Of a stretch of DNA of 64,000 bases, positions 16,816 through 25,440 are shown in pieces. Under the pieces are notes generated by a model. That model was given only the letters and a program-made list of their open reading frames with translations. It searched no databases and was not told the DNA's origin. The stretch lies in assembly GCA_913775095.1 (NCBI GenBank), contig CAJYIW010000002.1, forward strand, positions 372,001 through 436,000, read 5' to 3'. Within the stretch, counting starts at the first letter, position 1. Each line of letters begins with the position of its first letter. Source of the stretch: an uncultured Siphonobacter sp. GTDB taxonomy: Bacteria; Bacteroidota; Bacteroidia; Cytophagales; Spirosomataceae. The translations under genes were made by a program, and so were the position numbers.

Positions 16816-17223
16816 ATGAGCAAGGCCATCCATCAGGGCAGAAATGTAAAGCGATTCAGAGAAATGCTGGGCTTGAAGCAGGAGGGGCTAGCCTATGAGC
16901 TGGGGGAGGAGTGGAGTCAGAAGCGGGTGTCGTTACTGGAGCAGAAGGAAGTCATTGAGCAGGAGCTCTTAGAGCAGGTGGCTCAGGTACTCAAGGTGCC
17001 GGCTGAAGCCATCAAGAACTTTGATGAAGAAACAGCAATTTATAACATTCAAAATAATTATGATTCCTCTACTAATAATTGCAGTGGGAGTTTTAATGAA
17101 TTTAGTTTTAATCCAATAGATAAAATATTAGAATTGGTGGAGGAAAATAAGAAATTATATGAACGTTTACTTGAAGTAGAGAGAGAAAAAAACTCAATGT
17201 TAAATAAAATAAAATTTAAATAA
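16816..17223 (+). CDS. XRE-family helix-turn-helix regulator
   Basis: The N-terminal part carries a Cro/CI-type HTH (GRNVKRFREMLGLKQEGLAYELG, then SQKRVSLLEQKEVIEQELLEQVAQVLKV). An Asn/Ser-rich linker (YNIQNNYDSSTNNCSGSFNE) and a C-terminal coiled coil (ELVEENKKLYERLLEVEREKN) follow. This domain order is common in Bacteroidota mobile-element regulators. ATG at 16816 is preferred over 16774 because the protein begins MSKAIHQGRNVK as in the family. The first part has backbone-like composition and the second half is AT-rich, so the join between backbone and cargo falls near 17035 inside the gene. It is 83 bases upstream of rdrA and could regulate it. Confidence 0.85.
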   Translation: MSKAIHQGRNVKRFREMLGLKQEGLAYELGEEWSQKRVSLLEQKEVIEQELLEQVAQVLKVPAEAIKNFDEETAIYNIQNNYDSSTNNCSGSFNEFSFNPIDKILELVEENKKLYERLLEVEREKNSMLNKIKFK

Positions 17224-17306
17224 TTTTTACTTATAGTTGTACTTACATAAGAATGATTATTTTTCTGTGAAAAAAATCCCTTTTAAAGATTATAAATGAC
17301 ATTATA

Positions 17307-19991
17307 ATGAACGAAATATCAATTGTTTTAGAAAATAGTACACATGCTCAAAACTTTGGATATGTAAAATCAAAAAACAGTACTATTGTTCATGTGAAAG
17401 AATTTGAAAAAGTATTTGAAATATTAGATCATATAATTCCCTACGAGGCTTATGAAAGCCATAATAATAATTTACATAATACTATAACTGTTTTAGGTTC
17501 AAGAGGAAGTGGCAAAACATCTTTTTTACTAAGTATCAAGCATGAAATAGAAAGAGAAAGAAATAAAATAGGTGATAATGTTCAAGTTTTAAATATCATA
17601 GATCCTACACTGATAGAAGAAAAAGGGCATGTTTTTCTTAATGTAATATCTAGAATTTCGGATTTGATTAATAAGACAAGTATAAATACGAATACAAGTG
17701 CATACGGTATAGAATTAAATCAAATGCAAAGAAAAAGATGGGAAATGTCCTTGTATTCATTAGCTGCAGGCCTACCATCTATTGATGGAATTGGAGAGCC
17801 GCATAATGAAAGTTGGCAAGACCCAGAATTCGTAATGGATAGTGGATTAAGAGCAGTAGATGCATCATTAAAATTAGCCGATAATTTCAATGAATTCTTA
17901 AAATTATCTTTGGAAATTTTAAGGAAAAAGGCATTTATATTAATGTTTGATGATATTGACATTGATTCTAGAAAGGGGTGGGCAGTTTTAGAAACAATTA
18001 GAAAGTATTTTATAGGAGCTAGATTAATAACAATAGTTAGCGGTGATCTTAAATTATATTCAACCGTAGTTCGTCAGAAAAAATGGCAAAATTTTGGTCA
18101 TGAAATAATTGAATACGAAGGTAAGTTAATTGGTAATATTGCTACTTACAATAGCATGGTTACTGAATTAGAATCACAATATTTGCAAAAAGTACTTCAG
18201 CCTAAATTTAGAATTCATTTGCCTACAATTGGAGATTTGATTTTAGGAGAAAATAATATAAAGGTTTACAAAAAAAGTACTGATTTGACGAATGGTTATG
18301 GGGTTGAAATTAGTAAATTGTATATATCAATATTGAAACAAATAGGAATACAGAATAGTATTTCGATTCGTCCCTATTTGAATTTTCTATTAAATCTCCC
18401 TTTAAGAACTCAAGTTCAAATTCTTTCTACTTTTAATGGAGACCATATTTTTATAGATGGAGAAAAAGTGGCTTCTTTAATAGATGTCTTTATTAGCGAT
18501 TTGTACATCAAAGAACTAACCCCTAATGATTTATTGAAGAATTCTAATAATTTAAATAACTTAGTCATTAGTTTCTTACTAAAAGAAAAAAAAATAGAGG
18601 AATTATATCAACTTCAGCCGATAACAAATGATTCATCTATGAATTCGGCTTTATTTGTTATGAATTTTATTTTATCCTACAGAATTAGAAGTAACAGCTA
18701 CATAATTTTCGACTATCTGATCAAAGTAGGATATATAAGGAATTTGGTGCCAATAATTGGATATAGAAAACAAAATAAGGAAAATTTAGAAGCTTCAATC
18801 GAAGATCTTTGCCAGAATATTATAACCCTTAACGATATTGGATTAAAAGATGTAGTAGGTAGAATAACATCATATATGAGAGGTCATATTGATAAAGGAG
18901 CAAATAGTGAATCAATTTCGAAAGTTGGCACTATACCTTTATTCGGAATGGCAGATAAGGCGAAGAAAATGAAGCAAGCGTCTTCTGGCAGAATAGATGC
19001 AGTTTTAAATAGTTTTGAAGCAAGTAATCTAGATCGACTTTTAGTTTATTTACCTCTGAGTTCTAATCAATATGTTTATAAGCAAGCTTCTTTGTTAACA
19101 TATTCACCATATTTATTGCTCAGCATCATAGGTGAGTTAGGTAAAAAAACATCATTTGCAGATATAAGAAATGCTTTTTCAGAATTAGCCCAGCTTAGAG
19201 GTTATGTGATGCCAGATTTTAAAAGAGGGAATAGTGAAGATTATGAAATTCAAGATGATTATGATCAAGATATAGAAGATGAAGATATGAATTTTGAATT
19301 TCATAAATTTTTTATGAACTGGTTGGACAAGTATCCTAAGGATAGCGTATCCATTCAGTTAATAGGGAAAATATCTACGCGTTTTTTTTATGCATTAACT
19401 AATCTAGAAAATAAAATAGGTAATAAAAGATTAGGGACAGTTTTCCAAGCTCAAATTATTACCTTCATGAATGCAGTATTAATAGAAGATTGTAAAGAAA
19501 ATTCGAGTATATCGTATCTTTTAAATTTAAATAATACTAATTATAGTGACTTTGTTTTTGTTAGTAATTTAAATAAAATAACCAAAGCATCAGATGATAA
19601 TAGTACTATAAATTTATCTTTTTCAAAATGGATGTTGAGCTGTCCTTTATTATTAGTTTACCTCAAAAAAGATACTATTTTACAGGAAGTAATATCAAAA
19701 TACTGTGAAACATCGATGGTAAATAATATTTTAGAATTTAGTGTAGCAAGCATTTTGGAAGAAATACCTATAAGGAATATTGAAGACGAAAATATAGATT
19801 TATTACCTATATCTTTATCTAGAAAAAATTATGCTGAAATTATAAAACGGTTAAATACGTTAAATTTTCAATTTGATAATCTAACGCTAGATAATGTGGA
19901 TTATTTGAAGTCTTCTTTAAGGAAAATTCAAGTTAATAAAGTTACAGATATCACTTTGAGGAATTTTATTAATAATTTAAAACAAAGTTAA
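17307..19991 (+). CDS. rdrA: RADAR anti-phage system ATPase RdrA
   Basis: This 894-residue P-loop ATPase has Walker A GSRGSGKT (residues 64-71) and Walker B ILMFDDIDID (Asp215-Asp216), plus a long AT-rich, helical C-terminal portion without other recognised motifs. Its size, KAP/AAA-like core and position directly before an adenosine-deaminase-fold protein match RdrA of RADAR. In that system RdrA assembles with RdrB, and together they deaminate adenosine nucleotides or RNA during phage infection, causing growth arrest. The stop codon TAA is immediately followed by the ATG of rdrB, which indicates strict coexpression. Identification rests mainly on the gene pair, since the RdrA sequence alone is divergent. 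Confidence 0.88.
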   Translation: MNEISIVLENSTHAQNFGYVKSKNSTIVHVKEFEKVFEILDHIIPYEAYESHNNNLHNTITVLGSRGSGKTSFLLSIKHEIERERNKIGDNVQVLNIIDPTLIEEKGHVFLNVISRISDLINKTSINTNTSAYGIELNQMQRKRWEMSLYSLAAGLPSIDGIGEPHNESWQDPEFVMDSGLRAVDASLKLADNFNEFLKLSLEILRKKAFILMFDDIDIDSRKGWAVLETIRKYFIGARLITIVSGDLKLYSTVVRQKKWQNFGHEIIEYEGKLIGNIATYNSMVTELESQYLQKVLQPKFRIHLPTIGDLILGENNIKVYKKSTDLTNGYGVEISKLYISILKQIGIQNSISIRPYLNFLLNLPLRTQVQILSTFNGDHIFIDGEKVASLIDVFISDLYIKELTPNDLLKNSNNLNNLVISFLLKEKKIEELYQLQPITNDSSMNSALFVMNFILSYRIRSNSYIIFDYLIKVGYIRNLVPIIGYRKQNKENLEASIEDLCQNIITLNDIGLKDVVGRITSYMRGHIDKGANSESISKVGTIPLFGMADKAKKMKQASSGRIDAVLNSFEASNLDRLLVYLPLSSNQYVYKQASLLTYSPYLLLSIIGELGKKTSFADIRNAFSELAQLRGYVMPDFKRGNSEDYEIQDDYDQDIEDEDMNFEFHKFFMNWLDKYPKDSVSIQLIGKISTRFFYALTNLENKIGNKRLGTVFQAQIITFMNAVLIEDCKENSSISYLLNLNNTNYSDFVFVSNLNKITKASDDNSTINLSFSKWMLSCPLLLVYLKKDTILQEVISKYCETSMVNNILEFSVASILEEIPIRNIEDENIDLLPISLSRKNYAEIIKRLNTLNFQFDNLTLDNVDYLKSSLRKIQVNKVTDITLRNFINNLKQS

Positions 19992-22370
19992 ATGTTTCAA
20001 TATATTCTTTCAGATAATGAATCTCTTCAACAATATCTAGCTGGAGAATATGTTAGTTTTGAAGATTTGAAAAGAAGATTATTTCTTGAAAAACGATCAT
20101 ATAATAGAGAAATTCCTGATCATTTATATAGATTAGAACAATTAAAATTGTTTGAAGGTATAAGCTCGATAAGTGAGCTTATAGTTTTAGCCCTACCTAA
20201 ATGGATTTCTAACTATTTAGATTTAAATAGAAATTTAATTCATGTTAAACTTGATCAACAAAATAATTGGCAAGAAATTTTGACATTTTTGCCACCCCTT
20301 TTTTTACAAAGTTTATTTTTATTCAAAGAAACTGTAAATAGGATTAAGTATGATCAACAAAGTATACGCTATTACTTTAATGAATACATTTTGCCTAATA
20401 CTTTATATACATCAATACCAAGCCCTAGAATTACTCAGTTAGATTACTTTGTTGAAAAGAATGGGGGCCTTTATGATTTGCATATGCATCTTAATGGATG
20501 TTTAGAAATGGATCATGTATGGCAAGATTTTTTATCTAATCCTATTAATGTATACAAAAGTTTGAAAAAAGGGTATTCTAATAGTAAAGTTAAAGAACAG
20601 TTAGAGCAAGAGTCGTCTTTACTAAAACCAATGGTATTTTATAAGATTTTGAAAATTGCTCAAAAATTAAGAGAAATATTTTATAAAGTTATATTTGCCA
20701 ATTCAGATGAGTATGATACATATAATCTAACAATTATTGTTAATAACTATAATTATGTTCATGGTAATTATAAACACCCATTTAGTGATTTAATATATAA
20801 TAATTCACTTGAAGGTAAAAATTTAATGTCTATTGAAGCATTAATGAATATACTAATTTTAAATAAAATAGTCTATAATAAAAACGAAAAACTAGCAGGA
20901 CTATATCACTTTTATTTACTGATTTTAGGTTTGTCAAATAGGTTACTAGTTCAACAAGTACACCAAAATGGTTTTGAACAGTTTCAGAAAAATACACTTA
21001 ATGAATTAAGAGAATATAGTGAAAGGTCTTATTTGCGTAGATTCTATCAAGTATCAGGAAATACTTTATCAAATATTAAATTTTTAGAAGGTCGTTTTTC
21101 TCCTAAGAAAACACAAAATGATTTGATACAGCTAATTAATAAAATTTATACTGGGTGGGATAATTTTACTAAAGATTTCAAATTAAATCATGTTGAAAAG
21201 AAATTACCTGAGTTAAAGCTAATAGCTCATTTCATTAAAAGGCCAGAGAAAAAGATACATCCTTTAATTAGACACAAAGAACTTCGTACGGATATTAACG
21301 CCAGAGCCCAAGTTTTAGCTTTATTAATCAAAAATTATCCTAATTATCGTTATAAATTATGCGGGATAGATGCTGCCGCTAGTGAATTTGATGCTAGCCC
21401 AGAAGTGTTTGCACCTGTTTTTAAAAAATTAAGAATGGCTGGCATTAAGCACTTTACCTATCATGCTGGAGAGGATTTCTTCCATATAATCGACGGGCTT
21501 AGAGCTATCTATGAGGCTATTGTATTTTGCGATTTGAAAAGTTCAGATAGAATAGGTCATGCTACTGCTTCGGGCTTATCTGTTAAGGCTTGGGCCAATC
21601 AAATTGATAATAAACTGAGTATCAGAAAAGGAGATCATTTAGATAATTGTATATTTTGCTACCACTTTATCACTACTAATAATATTGAGTCTTTAAATAA
21701 AGTTTTATTTATCTTAATTAAAGAAATAAATAAGTTGTCTTTTGAAATTTACGGACAATATTTTCCTATAGAAGGTTTAGTGCAATCCTGGTTACTAAGG
21801 CAATTTTGTCCTATTCAGCTTTTTAAAGAGATTGAAGACGAGAAATTAGGTATTTTCAATAGTATGAAATCTTATAATGAGTATAAAGCTGCCCATTGTT
21901 TATTAAATATAGATATTTATAATCATTTATCTGACAATATAGCATTCAAAATATACAGTTTTTATCATGATAGTAATTATAGAAGTAATTTTGATGAAAT
22001 TATTCAGATTAATGCATTTAGTTTATTGAACGATGTGCAAATTGAAGAGCTACAAATTCATTTACTTAAATTTATGAGCATGAAAGAAATTATTATAGAA
22101 TCATTACCTACAAGTAATGTAAGAATAGGCTTTCATAGAGATTTTAGCACTTATCATTTAATTAATTGGTTAAAATGGAAAGATGAAGGTAAAATGATTC
22201 CCTCAATTGTTTTAGGAACTGATGATTCTGGCATATTTTCAACAAATATCTATAATGAATATGCAAACATTTATTGTGCTTTATTACATAATCATAATAT
22301 TTCGCATTCCAAAATTATGGGAGCAATTGCCGTATTAAATGAAGATAGTAAAATTTATAAATTTTCTTGA
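19992..22370 (+). CDS. rdrB: RADAR anti-phage system adenosine deaminase RdrB
   Basis: This 792-residue protein is a divergent adenosine deaminase. The metal ligands and catalytic residues are visible in order: DLHMHLNG (His164 and His166), FTYHAGEDF (His491, Glu494), RIGHA (His523) and LGTDDSG (Asp744-Asp745). A large N-terminal extension and long insertions separate them, making it far larger than housekeeping deaminases, as expected for RdrB, which forms large shells that bind RdrA. The reaction is adenosine to inosine deamination. It begins right after the rdrA stop and ends before a hairpin pair separating it from the convergent methyltransferase. All catalytic motifs are intact, so the enzyme is predicted to be active. 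Confidence 0.92.
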   Translation: MFQYILSDNESLQQYLAGEYVSFEDLKRRLFLEKRSYNREIPDHLYRLEQLKLFEGISSISELIVLALPKWISNYLDLNRNLIHVKLDQQNNWQEILTFLPPLFLQSLFLFKETVNRIKYDQQSIRYYFNEYILPNTLYTSIPSPRITQLDYFVEKNGGLYDLHMHLNGCLEMDHVWQDFLSNPINVYKSLKKGYSNSKVKEQLEQESSLLKPMVFYKILKIAQKLREIFYKVIFANSDEYDTYNLTIIVNNYNYVHGNYKHPFSDLIYNNSLEGKNLMSIEALMNILILNKIVYNKNEKLAGLYHFYLLILGLSNRLLVQQVHQNGFEQFQKNTLNELREYSERSYLRRFYQVSGNTLSNIKFLEGRFSPKKTQNDLIQLINKIYTGWDNFTKDFKLNHVEKKLPELKLIAHFIKRPEKKIHPLIRHKELRTDINARAQVLALLIKNYPNYRYKLCGIDAAASEFDASPEVFAPVFKKLRMAGIKHFTYHAGEDFFHIIDGLRAIYEAIVFCDLKSSDRIGHATASGLSVKAWANQIDNKLSIRKGDHLDNCIFCYHFITTNNIESLNKVLFILIKEINKLSFEIYGQYFPIEGLVQSWLLRQFCPIQLFKEIEDEKLGIFNSMKSYNEYKAAHCLLNIDIYNHLSDNIAFKIYSFYHDSNYRSNFDEIIQINAFSLLNDVQIEELQIHLLKFMSMKEIIIESLPTSNVRIGFHRDFSTYHLINWLKWKDEGKMIPSIVLGTDDSGIFSTNIYNEYANIYCALLHNHNISHSKIMGAIAVLNEDSKIYKFS

Positions 22371-22392
22371 GTATGTGACTCTATATTAACGA

Positions 22393-22434
22393 CCTATAAG
22401 TGGTTATAGGATACACTTCTAATGGTGTATCCTA
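22393..22434. terminator. Two overlapping hairpins between RADAR and methyltransferase
   Basis: One inverted repeat has 7-base arms (22393-22399/22404-22410). A second has 10-base arms (22407-22416/22425-22434). They share 22407-22410, so only one can fully form at a time. Lying between convergent genes, they probably act as a bidirectional terminator. Confidence 0.55.
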
Positions 22435-22448
22435 CAGGGGATTTTTCA

Positions 22449-23789
22449 CTACCACTCCAATTCTAGTTGCTTAGCTTTATTCTCAAATTCGATTGCTACT
22501 GTTTTTTCATCCCATTTTATATTTTTTACATAGTCTGTAATCAAATGGTTTATAATTTTAGCTAATCCTTTTCCAAGTAATGGAGGTACGGCGTTACCTA
22601 CTTGAGCACAGCGAGGAACATCTAAACCTCTTCTATCACCATTTAATGTATATCTCCCTAAAAAATTAAATTTATCTGGAAAGGACTGTATTCTAGCCAT
22701 TTCTCGAACTGTAATTATTCTTGGTAATTTATAATGTATAAATTCATCTGGGTGAGTTGTTATTGTCGTTGATGGCTTAGAGGGATCAAGTACAAATTTT
22801 TTTCTAGAACTAATGCCCAAATTTTTTAAGAATGGTTGAGGTAATCTTCCTTTTTTGTTTTGTGAATGAGCTTCATTGAACAAATGAATTAACTTTTCTG
22901 AATGAATAGGAAATCTATGCGAGTCAGGGATTTGAGAATCAACACCAATTCTCATGAATTTTGAGTATTTTGATTTTGGCTTTAAATACTTACTTGTTTG
23001 GAACTTTGGAGCATCTATGCTTTGTATAAATTCCTCACCAGATAAGTCATTAATTGCATCTTCTATTGATACTTTACCACTTGTAGTGAAATTTAATTCT
23101 TCTTTTTGATCCTGTATTATTTTATTAATAATATGATTTAACCTTTTTTTAATAGATTCTTCTTTTACAAGGCTTTTTGAAATTCCAAACGTAATAATTC
23201 TTTTTCTAGCTTGCGGTACACCAAAATCAGAGGCATCTAGCAGAAAATACTCTGCTTCGTAACCAATATCATTTAACAAACTTACAACCACTGAAGCTGT
23301 ACTATCAGTATTATCGTTGGGCTTTGACTTAAATGCCTTAGCAAATCCACTAACATTTTCAATAATCACGAACGGTGGATTAATGATTTCAATGATTTCA
23401 AGCATATCAAAAACTAATTTGTTTCTTGGATCATTGCCATTTCTTTTACCCCCTACAGAAAATCCTTGGCATGGAGGACCTCCCATTATAAGTGTTACCT
23501 TATTACGAAGCCTTTTCAATACATTTCTATAAGTTTGATTTTCTAATAGTTCTTCAACATTCAATGGAGCTTTTGGAATTTCAATAGGCCAATCTTTAAA
23601 TTCTGAAAATGGTGCTTCTTCTTTTATGAAGTTATGATGAAAAGTATCGAAAGCCATTTTATCTTTTTCAACTGCAAACACACCATTCCAACCTTCCCAA
23701 AAAAAACCTAAAGAAGTTCCTCCTGCTCCTGCAAATAAATCAATGTATGTTTTCTGATTTATTAAGTTTTCTAAGCTTTTACGATCCAT
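22449..23789 (-). CDS. DNA (cytosine-5) methyltransferase, type II
   Basis: This enzyme transfers a methyl group from S-adenosylmethionine to C5 of cytosine. The motifs are in order: IDLFAGAGG (residues 16-24, cofactor binding), GGPPCQGFS with catalytic Cys107, VIIENVSG (ENV 144-146), QARKRI (193-198), and the C-terminal motifs TVREMARIQSFP and QVGNAVPPLLGKGLAK. The 446-residue length and the variable region between about 210 and 330 fit a type II methyltransferase. The HNH endonuclease gene lies upstream on the same strand, 130 bases away, making a restriction-modification pair. The sequence is strongly AT-rich, indicating recent acquisition. The target site cannot be read from the sequence. 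Confidence 0.95.
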   Translation of the reverse strand: MDRKSLENLINQKTYIDLFAGAGGTSLGFFWEGWNGVFAVEKDKMAFDTFHHNFIKEEAPFSEFKDWPIEIPKAPLNVEELLENQTYRNVLKRLRNKVTLIMGGPPCQGFSVGGKRNGNDPRNKLVFDMLEIIEIINPPFVIIENVSGFAKAFKSKPNDNTDSTASVVVSLLNDIGYEAEYFLLDASDFGVPQARKRIITFGISKSLVKEESIKKRLNHIINKIIQDQKEELNFTTSGKVSIEDAINDLSGEEFIQSIDAPKFQTSKYLKPKSKYSKFMRIGVDSQIPDSHRFPIHSEKLIHLFNEAHSQNKKGRLPQPFLKNLGISSRKKFVLDPSKPSTTITTHPDEFIHYKLPRIITVREMARIQSFPDKFNFLGRYTLNGDRRGLDVPRCAQVGNAVPPLLGKGLAKIINHLITDYVKNIKWDEKTVAIEFENKAKQLELEW

Positions 23790-23919
23790 GAGTGTGTTTT
23801 TTATCTAAACCAATGAATTTAGACGTTTTGTTTTACATATCAAACTATATGTTACCAGTTTTAGTTATATATTTCACTTTTTGTTTATAAATCCAACATT
23901 ATTGTTTTAATGAAATTAT

Positions 23920-24678
23920 CTAGATAGTGGTTTTATTATATTTTTCAATTATTTCGTTCAATAAGTCACTTGGATTTTTTCTCATTTCATTAGCTTTTTC
24001 GCGAAGAAATTTAATGTTACTCTGACTCATTTTTATTTGTGAATATTTTTCGGGGTAGGCCCAAGAGCATGTCTGGCAATCCAAATTGCATCCTCTACAA
24101 GAAGTACTTTTAAAATTATTACATTCATGGCAAAGAGGCTGCCAATTTTCTATTGAATTAGATCCACCCCTTACTCTAGGAATTTTGTGATCTTGATCGA
24201 AACGTATTTCAGGTTCTTTACGTCCACAAACTGGGCATGCAAATCCATATTTTACTAATACAGATTTCCATTCTATATTATTTAAACTAACTCTTGGGAT
24301 ACGTTTTGGAGCAGTAGTTAAATTTACAAGTTGAATAGAATTACCTTGCCTTGTAATACCTATAATGCCTTCTTCTCCTTGTAATTCTCTTACACGCCTA
24401 AAAGGATCTAAATAGGGGGGTTGTCCTAATTGTTCGCGTACTTTATTAATTGCATCTCTTATTTTACTCTGATGAACTATGGGACCCGGTATACCATGGC
24501 CAGAAGGCCATAGCTCTTCCAATACAGCACGATAGTATAATTTGTTTGCGGTACTTTTACTAACAAACTCTTTACAAGTTTCTTCTATCCATATATCTCT
24601 ATCAATTTCTGAATTCGAGGATGACAAATTAGGTGTTTCTAAAAAAAGAAAAGTTTGTCTGGCTTTACTACGTGTCAT
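23920..24678 (-). CDS. HNH restriction endonuclease
   Basis: The C-terminal half carries an HNH nuclease fold: ACPVCGRKEPEIRFDQDHKIPRVRG, then SIENWQPLCHECNNFKS. DH supplies the general base, and two CxxC pairs bind structural zinc. A further Cys cluster (CRGCNLDCQTC) suggests a second zinc site. The N-terminal half (residues 25-120) probably recognises DNA (YYRAVLEELWPSGHGIPGPI). The 252-residue protein should cut the sequence protected by the neighbouring methyltransferase. Its ATG overlaps the stop of the upstream XRE gene as ATGA, so nuclease translation is likely coupled to the regulator. The same region is AT-rich throughout. Confidence 0.85.
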   Translation of the reverse strand: MTRSKARQTFLFLETPNLSSSNSEIDRDIWIEETCKEFVSKSTANKLYYRAVLEELWPSGHGIPGPIVHQSKIRDAINKVREQLGQPPYLDPFRRVRELQGEEGIIGITRQGNSIQLVNLTTAPKRIPRVSLNNIEWKSVLVKYGFACPVCGRKEPEIRFDQDHKIPRVRGGSNSIENWQPLCHECNNFKSTSCRGCNLDCQTCSWAYPEKYSQIKMSQSNIKFLREKANEMRKNPSDLLNEIIEKYNKTTI

Positions 24679-24932
24679 AGTTGCTTGTCCAAAAGAGTAT
24701 TGAAAAACTTACTGGAGTCATCAACTAGCCATTCAACAGAAACATTTAAAATTTTAGCAAAGGCAAATAATTCAAAATCTTTTACGCCTCTAACTTTTCT
24801 TTCTATCTCTGATATATCAGATTGAGTGATTTTAATTGGATATGTTTCACTAATTGCAATTGCAAGATCTAATTGGTCCCAGCCAATTTTAAGTCGTGCT
24901 TCCTTTATTTTATGGCCAGTTGAGTTGATGAT
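24675..24932 (-). CDS. Small XRE regulator (C-protein-like) without visible AUG
   Basis: An open frame of about 85 residues encodes an HTH protein: HKIKEARLKIGWDQLDLA, then ITQSDISEIERKVRGVKDF and ELFAFAKILNVSVEWLVDD. This is the XRE type used as controller proteins in type II systems. Its TGA overlaps the endonuclease ATG by four bases (ATGA). No ATG, GTG or TTG occurs between the HTH and the in-frame TAA at 24957-24959. Upstream of that stop the same frame has an ATG (24975-24977) with only six codons. The start may thus be a rare codon (two ATC codons at 24927-24932), or the start was lost, or the TAA is a point mutation. The 5' limit given is approximate. Confidence 0.6.
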   Translation of the reverse strand: MINSTGHKIKEARLKIGWDQLDLAIAISETYPIKITQSDISEIERKVRGVKDFELFAFAKILNVSVEWLVDDSSKFFNTLLDKQL

Positions 24933-25017
24933 AGTAAGTTTTTTGTTTTTAGAAAATTACAATCAACTATCAACATGATGTAGACGATTATCGTATATTG
25001 ATCATAAACTATTGATT

Positions 25018-25050
25018 AATAGATATTATTTCTTTGAAATAATATCTATT
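25018..25050. repeat. 14-bp perfect hairpin upstream of restriction operon
   Basis: The two 14-base A/T-rich arms flank a five-base loop (25032-25036). It lies about 90 bases upstream of the restriction operon. It may be an operator for the controller protein or a structural site of the element end. Confidence 0.55.
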
Positions 25051-25167
25051 TGTGATTGGATGAAGTCATATAAATAATATATGTTGTACTAGTGTAAACA
25101 TACTATAATCTGTTTTCTTCTATAAAAAAATTAGATTATAACTATGATAGATATAATTCTGTTTTAT

Positions 25168-25187
25168 TGTTCGACCTATGTTCGAGC
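25168..25187. repeat. Putative integrase arm-binding sites, right end
   Basis: TGTTCGACC (25168-25176) and TGTTCGAGC (25179-25187) repeat the pair seen at 1281-1300, with the same 11-base spacing and orientation, 44 bases inside the right attachment site. Confidence 0.5.
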
Positions 25188-25223
25188 AAAATAAAAAGCA
25201 GTTAGATTTTTACATCTAACTGC
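25188..25223 (-). terminator. Terminator of tRNA-Pro, carried by the element
   Basis: A hairpin with 10-base arms (25198-25207/25214-25223) is followed on the minus strand by a T-rich tail (complement of 25188-25197). It sits just past the tRNA 3' end, so the element brought a replacement terminator when it displaced the original one. Confidence 0.75.
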
Positions 25224-25230
25224 TTGATTT

Positions 25231-25281
25231 TCAAGTCGGGATGGCGGGATTCGAACCCACGACCCCTTGCACCCCATGCAA
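25231..25281. repeat. Right attachment site (within intact tRNA-Pro)
   Basis: The copy is identical to 1118-1168. Here it is joined to the 5' half of tRNA-Pro (25282-25309), so the tRNA remains functional after insertion. Confidence 0.9.
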
Positions 25282-25309
25282 GTACGCTACCGGACTGCGC
25301 CACATCCCG
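25236..25309 (-). tRNA. tRNA-Pro (GGG anticodon)
   Basis: The 74-base gene folds into a standard cloverleaf. The acceptor arms are CGGGATG and CATCCCG. The anticodon stem CTTGC/GCAAG encloses loop ATGGGGT with anticodon GGG. The T-arm is standard with TTCGAAT, and the discriminator base is A. CCA is not encoded. It is the insertion target of the element, and its 3' half is duplicated at 1118-1168. Confidence 0.95.
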
Positions 25310-25380
25310 AAAATGTGGGTGCAAATATACGAGCAAAAAAGCCCCTTCCGCAACTTGAGCCCAATAAATTTCTAAAAAAA

Positions 25381-25407
25381 AGTCTCCCGAATAAAGTTCG
25401 GGAGACT
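25381..25407 (-). terminator. Terminator of M1 peptidase gene
   Basis: The 11-base arms (25381-25391/25397-25407) are perfectly complementary. On the minus strand a T-rich stretch follows. It lies 34 bases after the peptidase stop. Confidence 0.8.
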
Positions 25408-25440
25408 AAAGGGTTGATTACTAAAGGTAATTACCAGAAA

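Larger units (their letters stand above)
24933..25235. other. AT-rich non-coding right end of the element
   Basis: No gene is seen between the XRE frame and the tRNA. The stretch holds a strong hairpin with 14-base arms at about 25018-25050, putative integrase arm sites at 25168-25187 and the tRNA-Pro terminator at 25188-25223. Confidence 0.6.
1118..25281. mobile_element. Integrative and mobilizable element in tRNA-Pro carrying a defence cargo
   Basis: A 51-base direct repeat (1118-1168 and 25231-25281) bounds the region and corresponds to the anticodon-loop-to-3'-end half of a tRNA-Pro gene. The tRNA is complete only at the right end. A tyrosine integrase gene lies just inside the left repeat. 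The backbone encodes an excisionase-like HTH protein, primase-helicase, primase, accessory mobilization protein, relaxase and coupling protein. No mating-pair (type IV secretion) genes are seen, so it should be mobilizable rather than self-transmissible. The cargo is rich in defence genes (OLD nuclease, RADAR, restriction-modification, HEPN fusion) and is visibly more AT-rich than the backbone or the chromosome. Confidence 0.9.

Noticed and set aside
19992-22370. RdrB as a housekeeping adenosine or AMP deaminase
   Set aside because: The protein is much larger, has long insertions, lies on a mobile element, and is directly coupled to a large ATPase.
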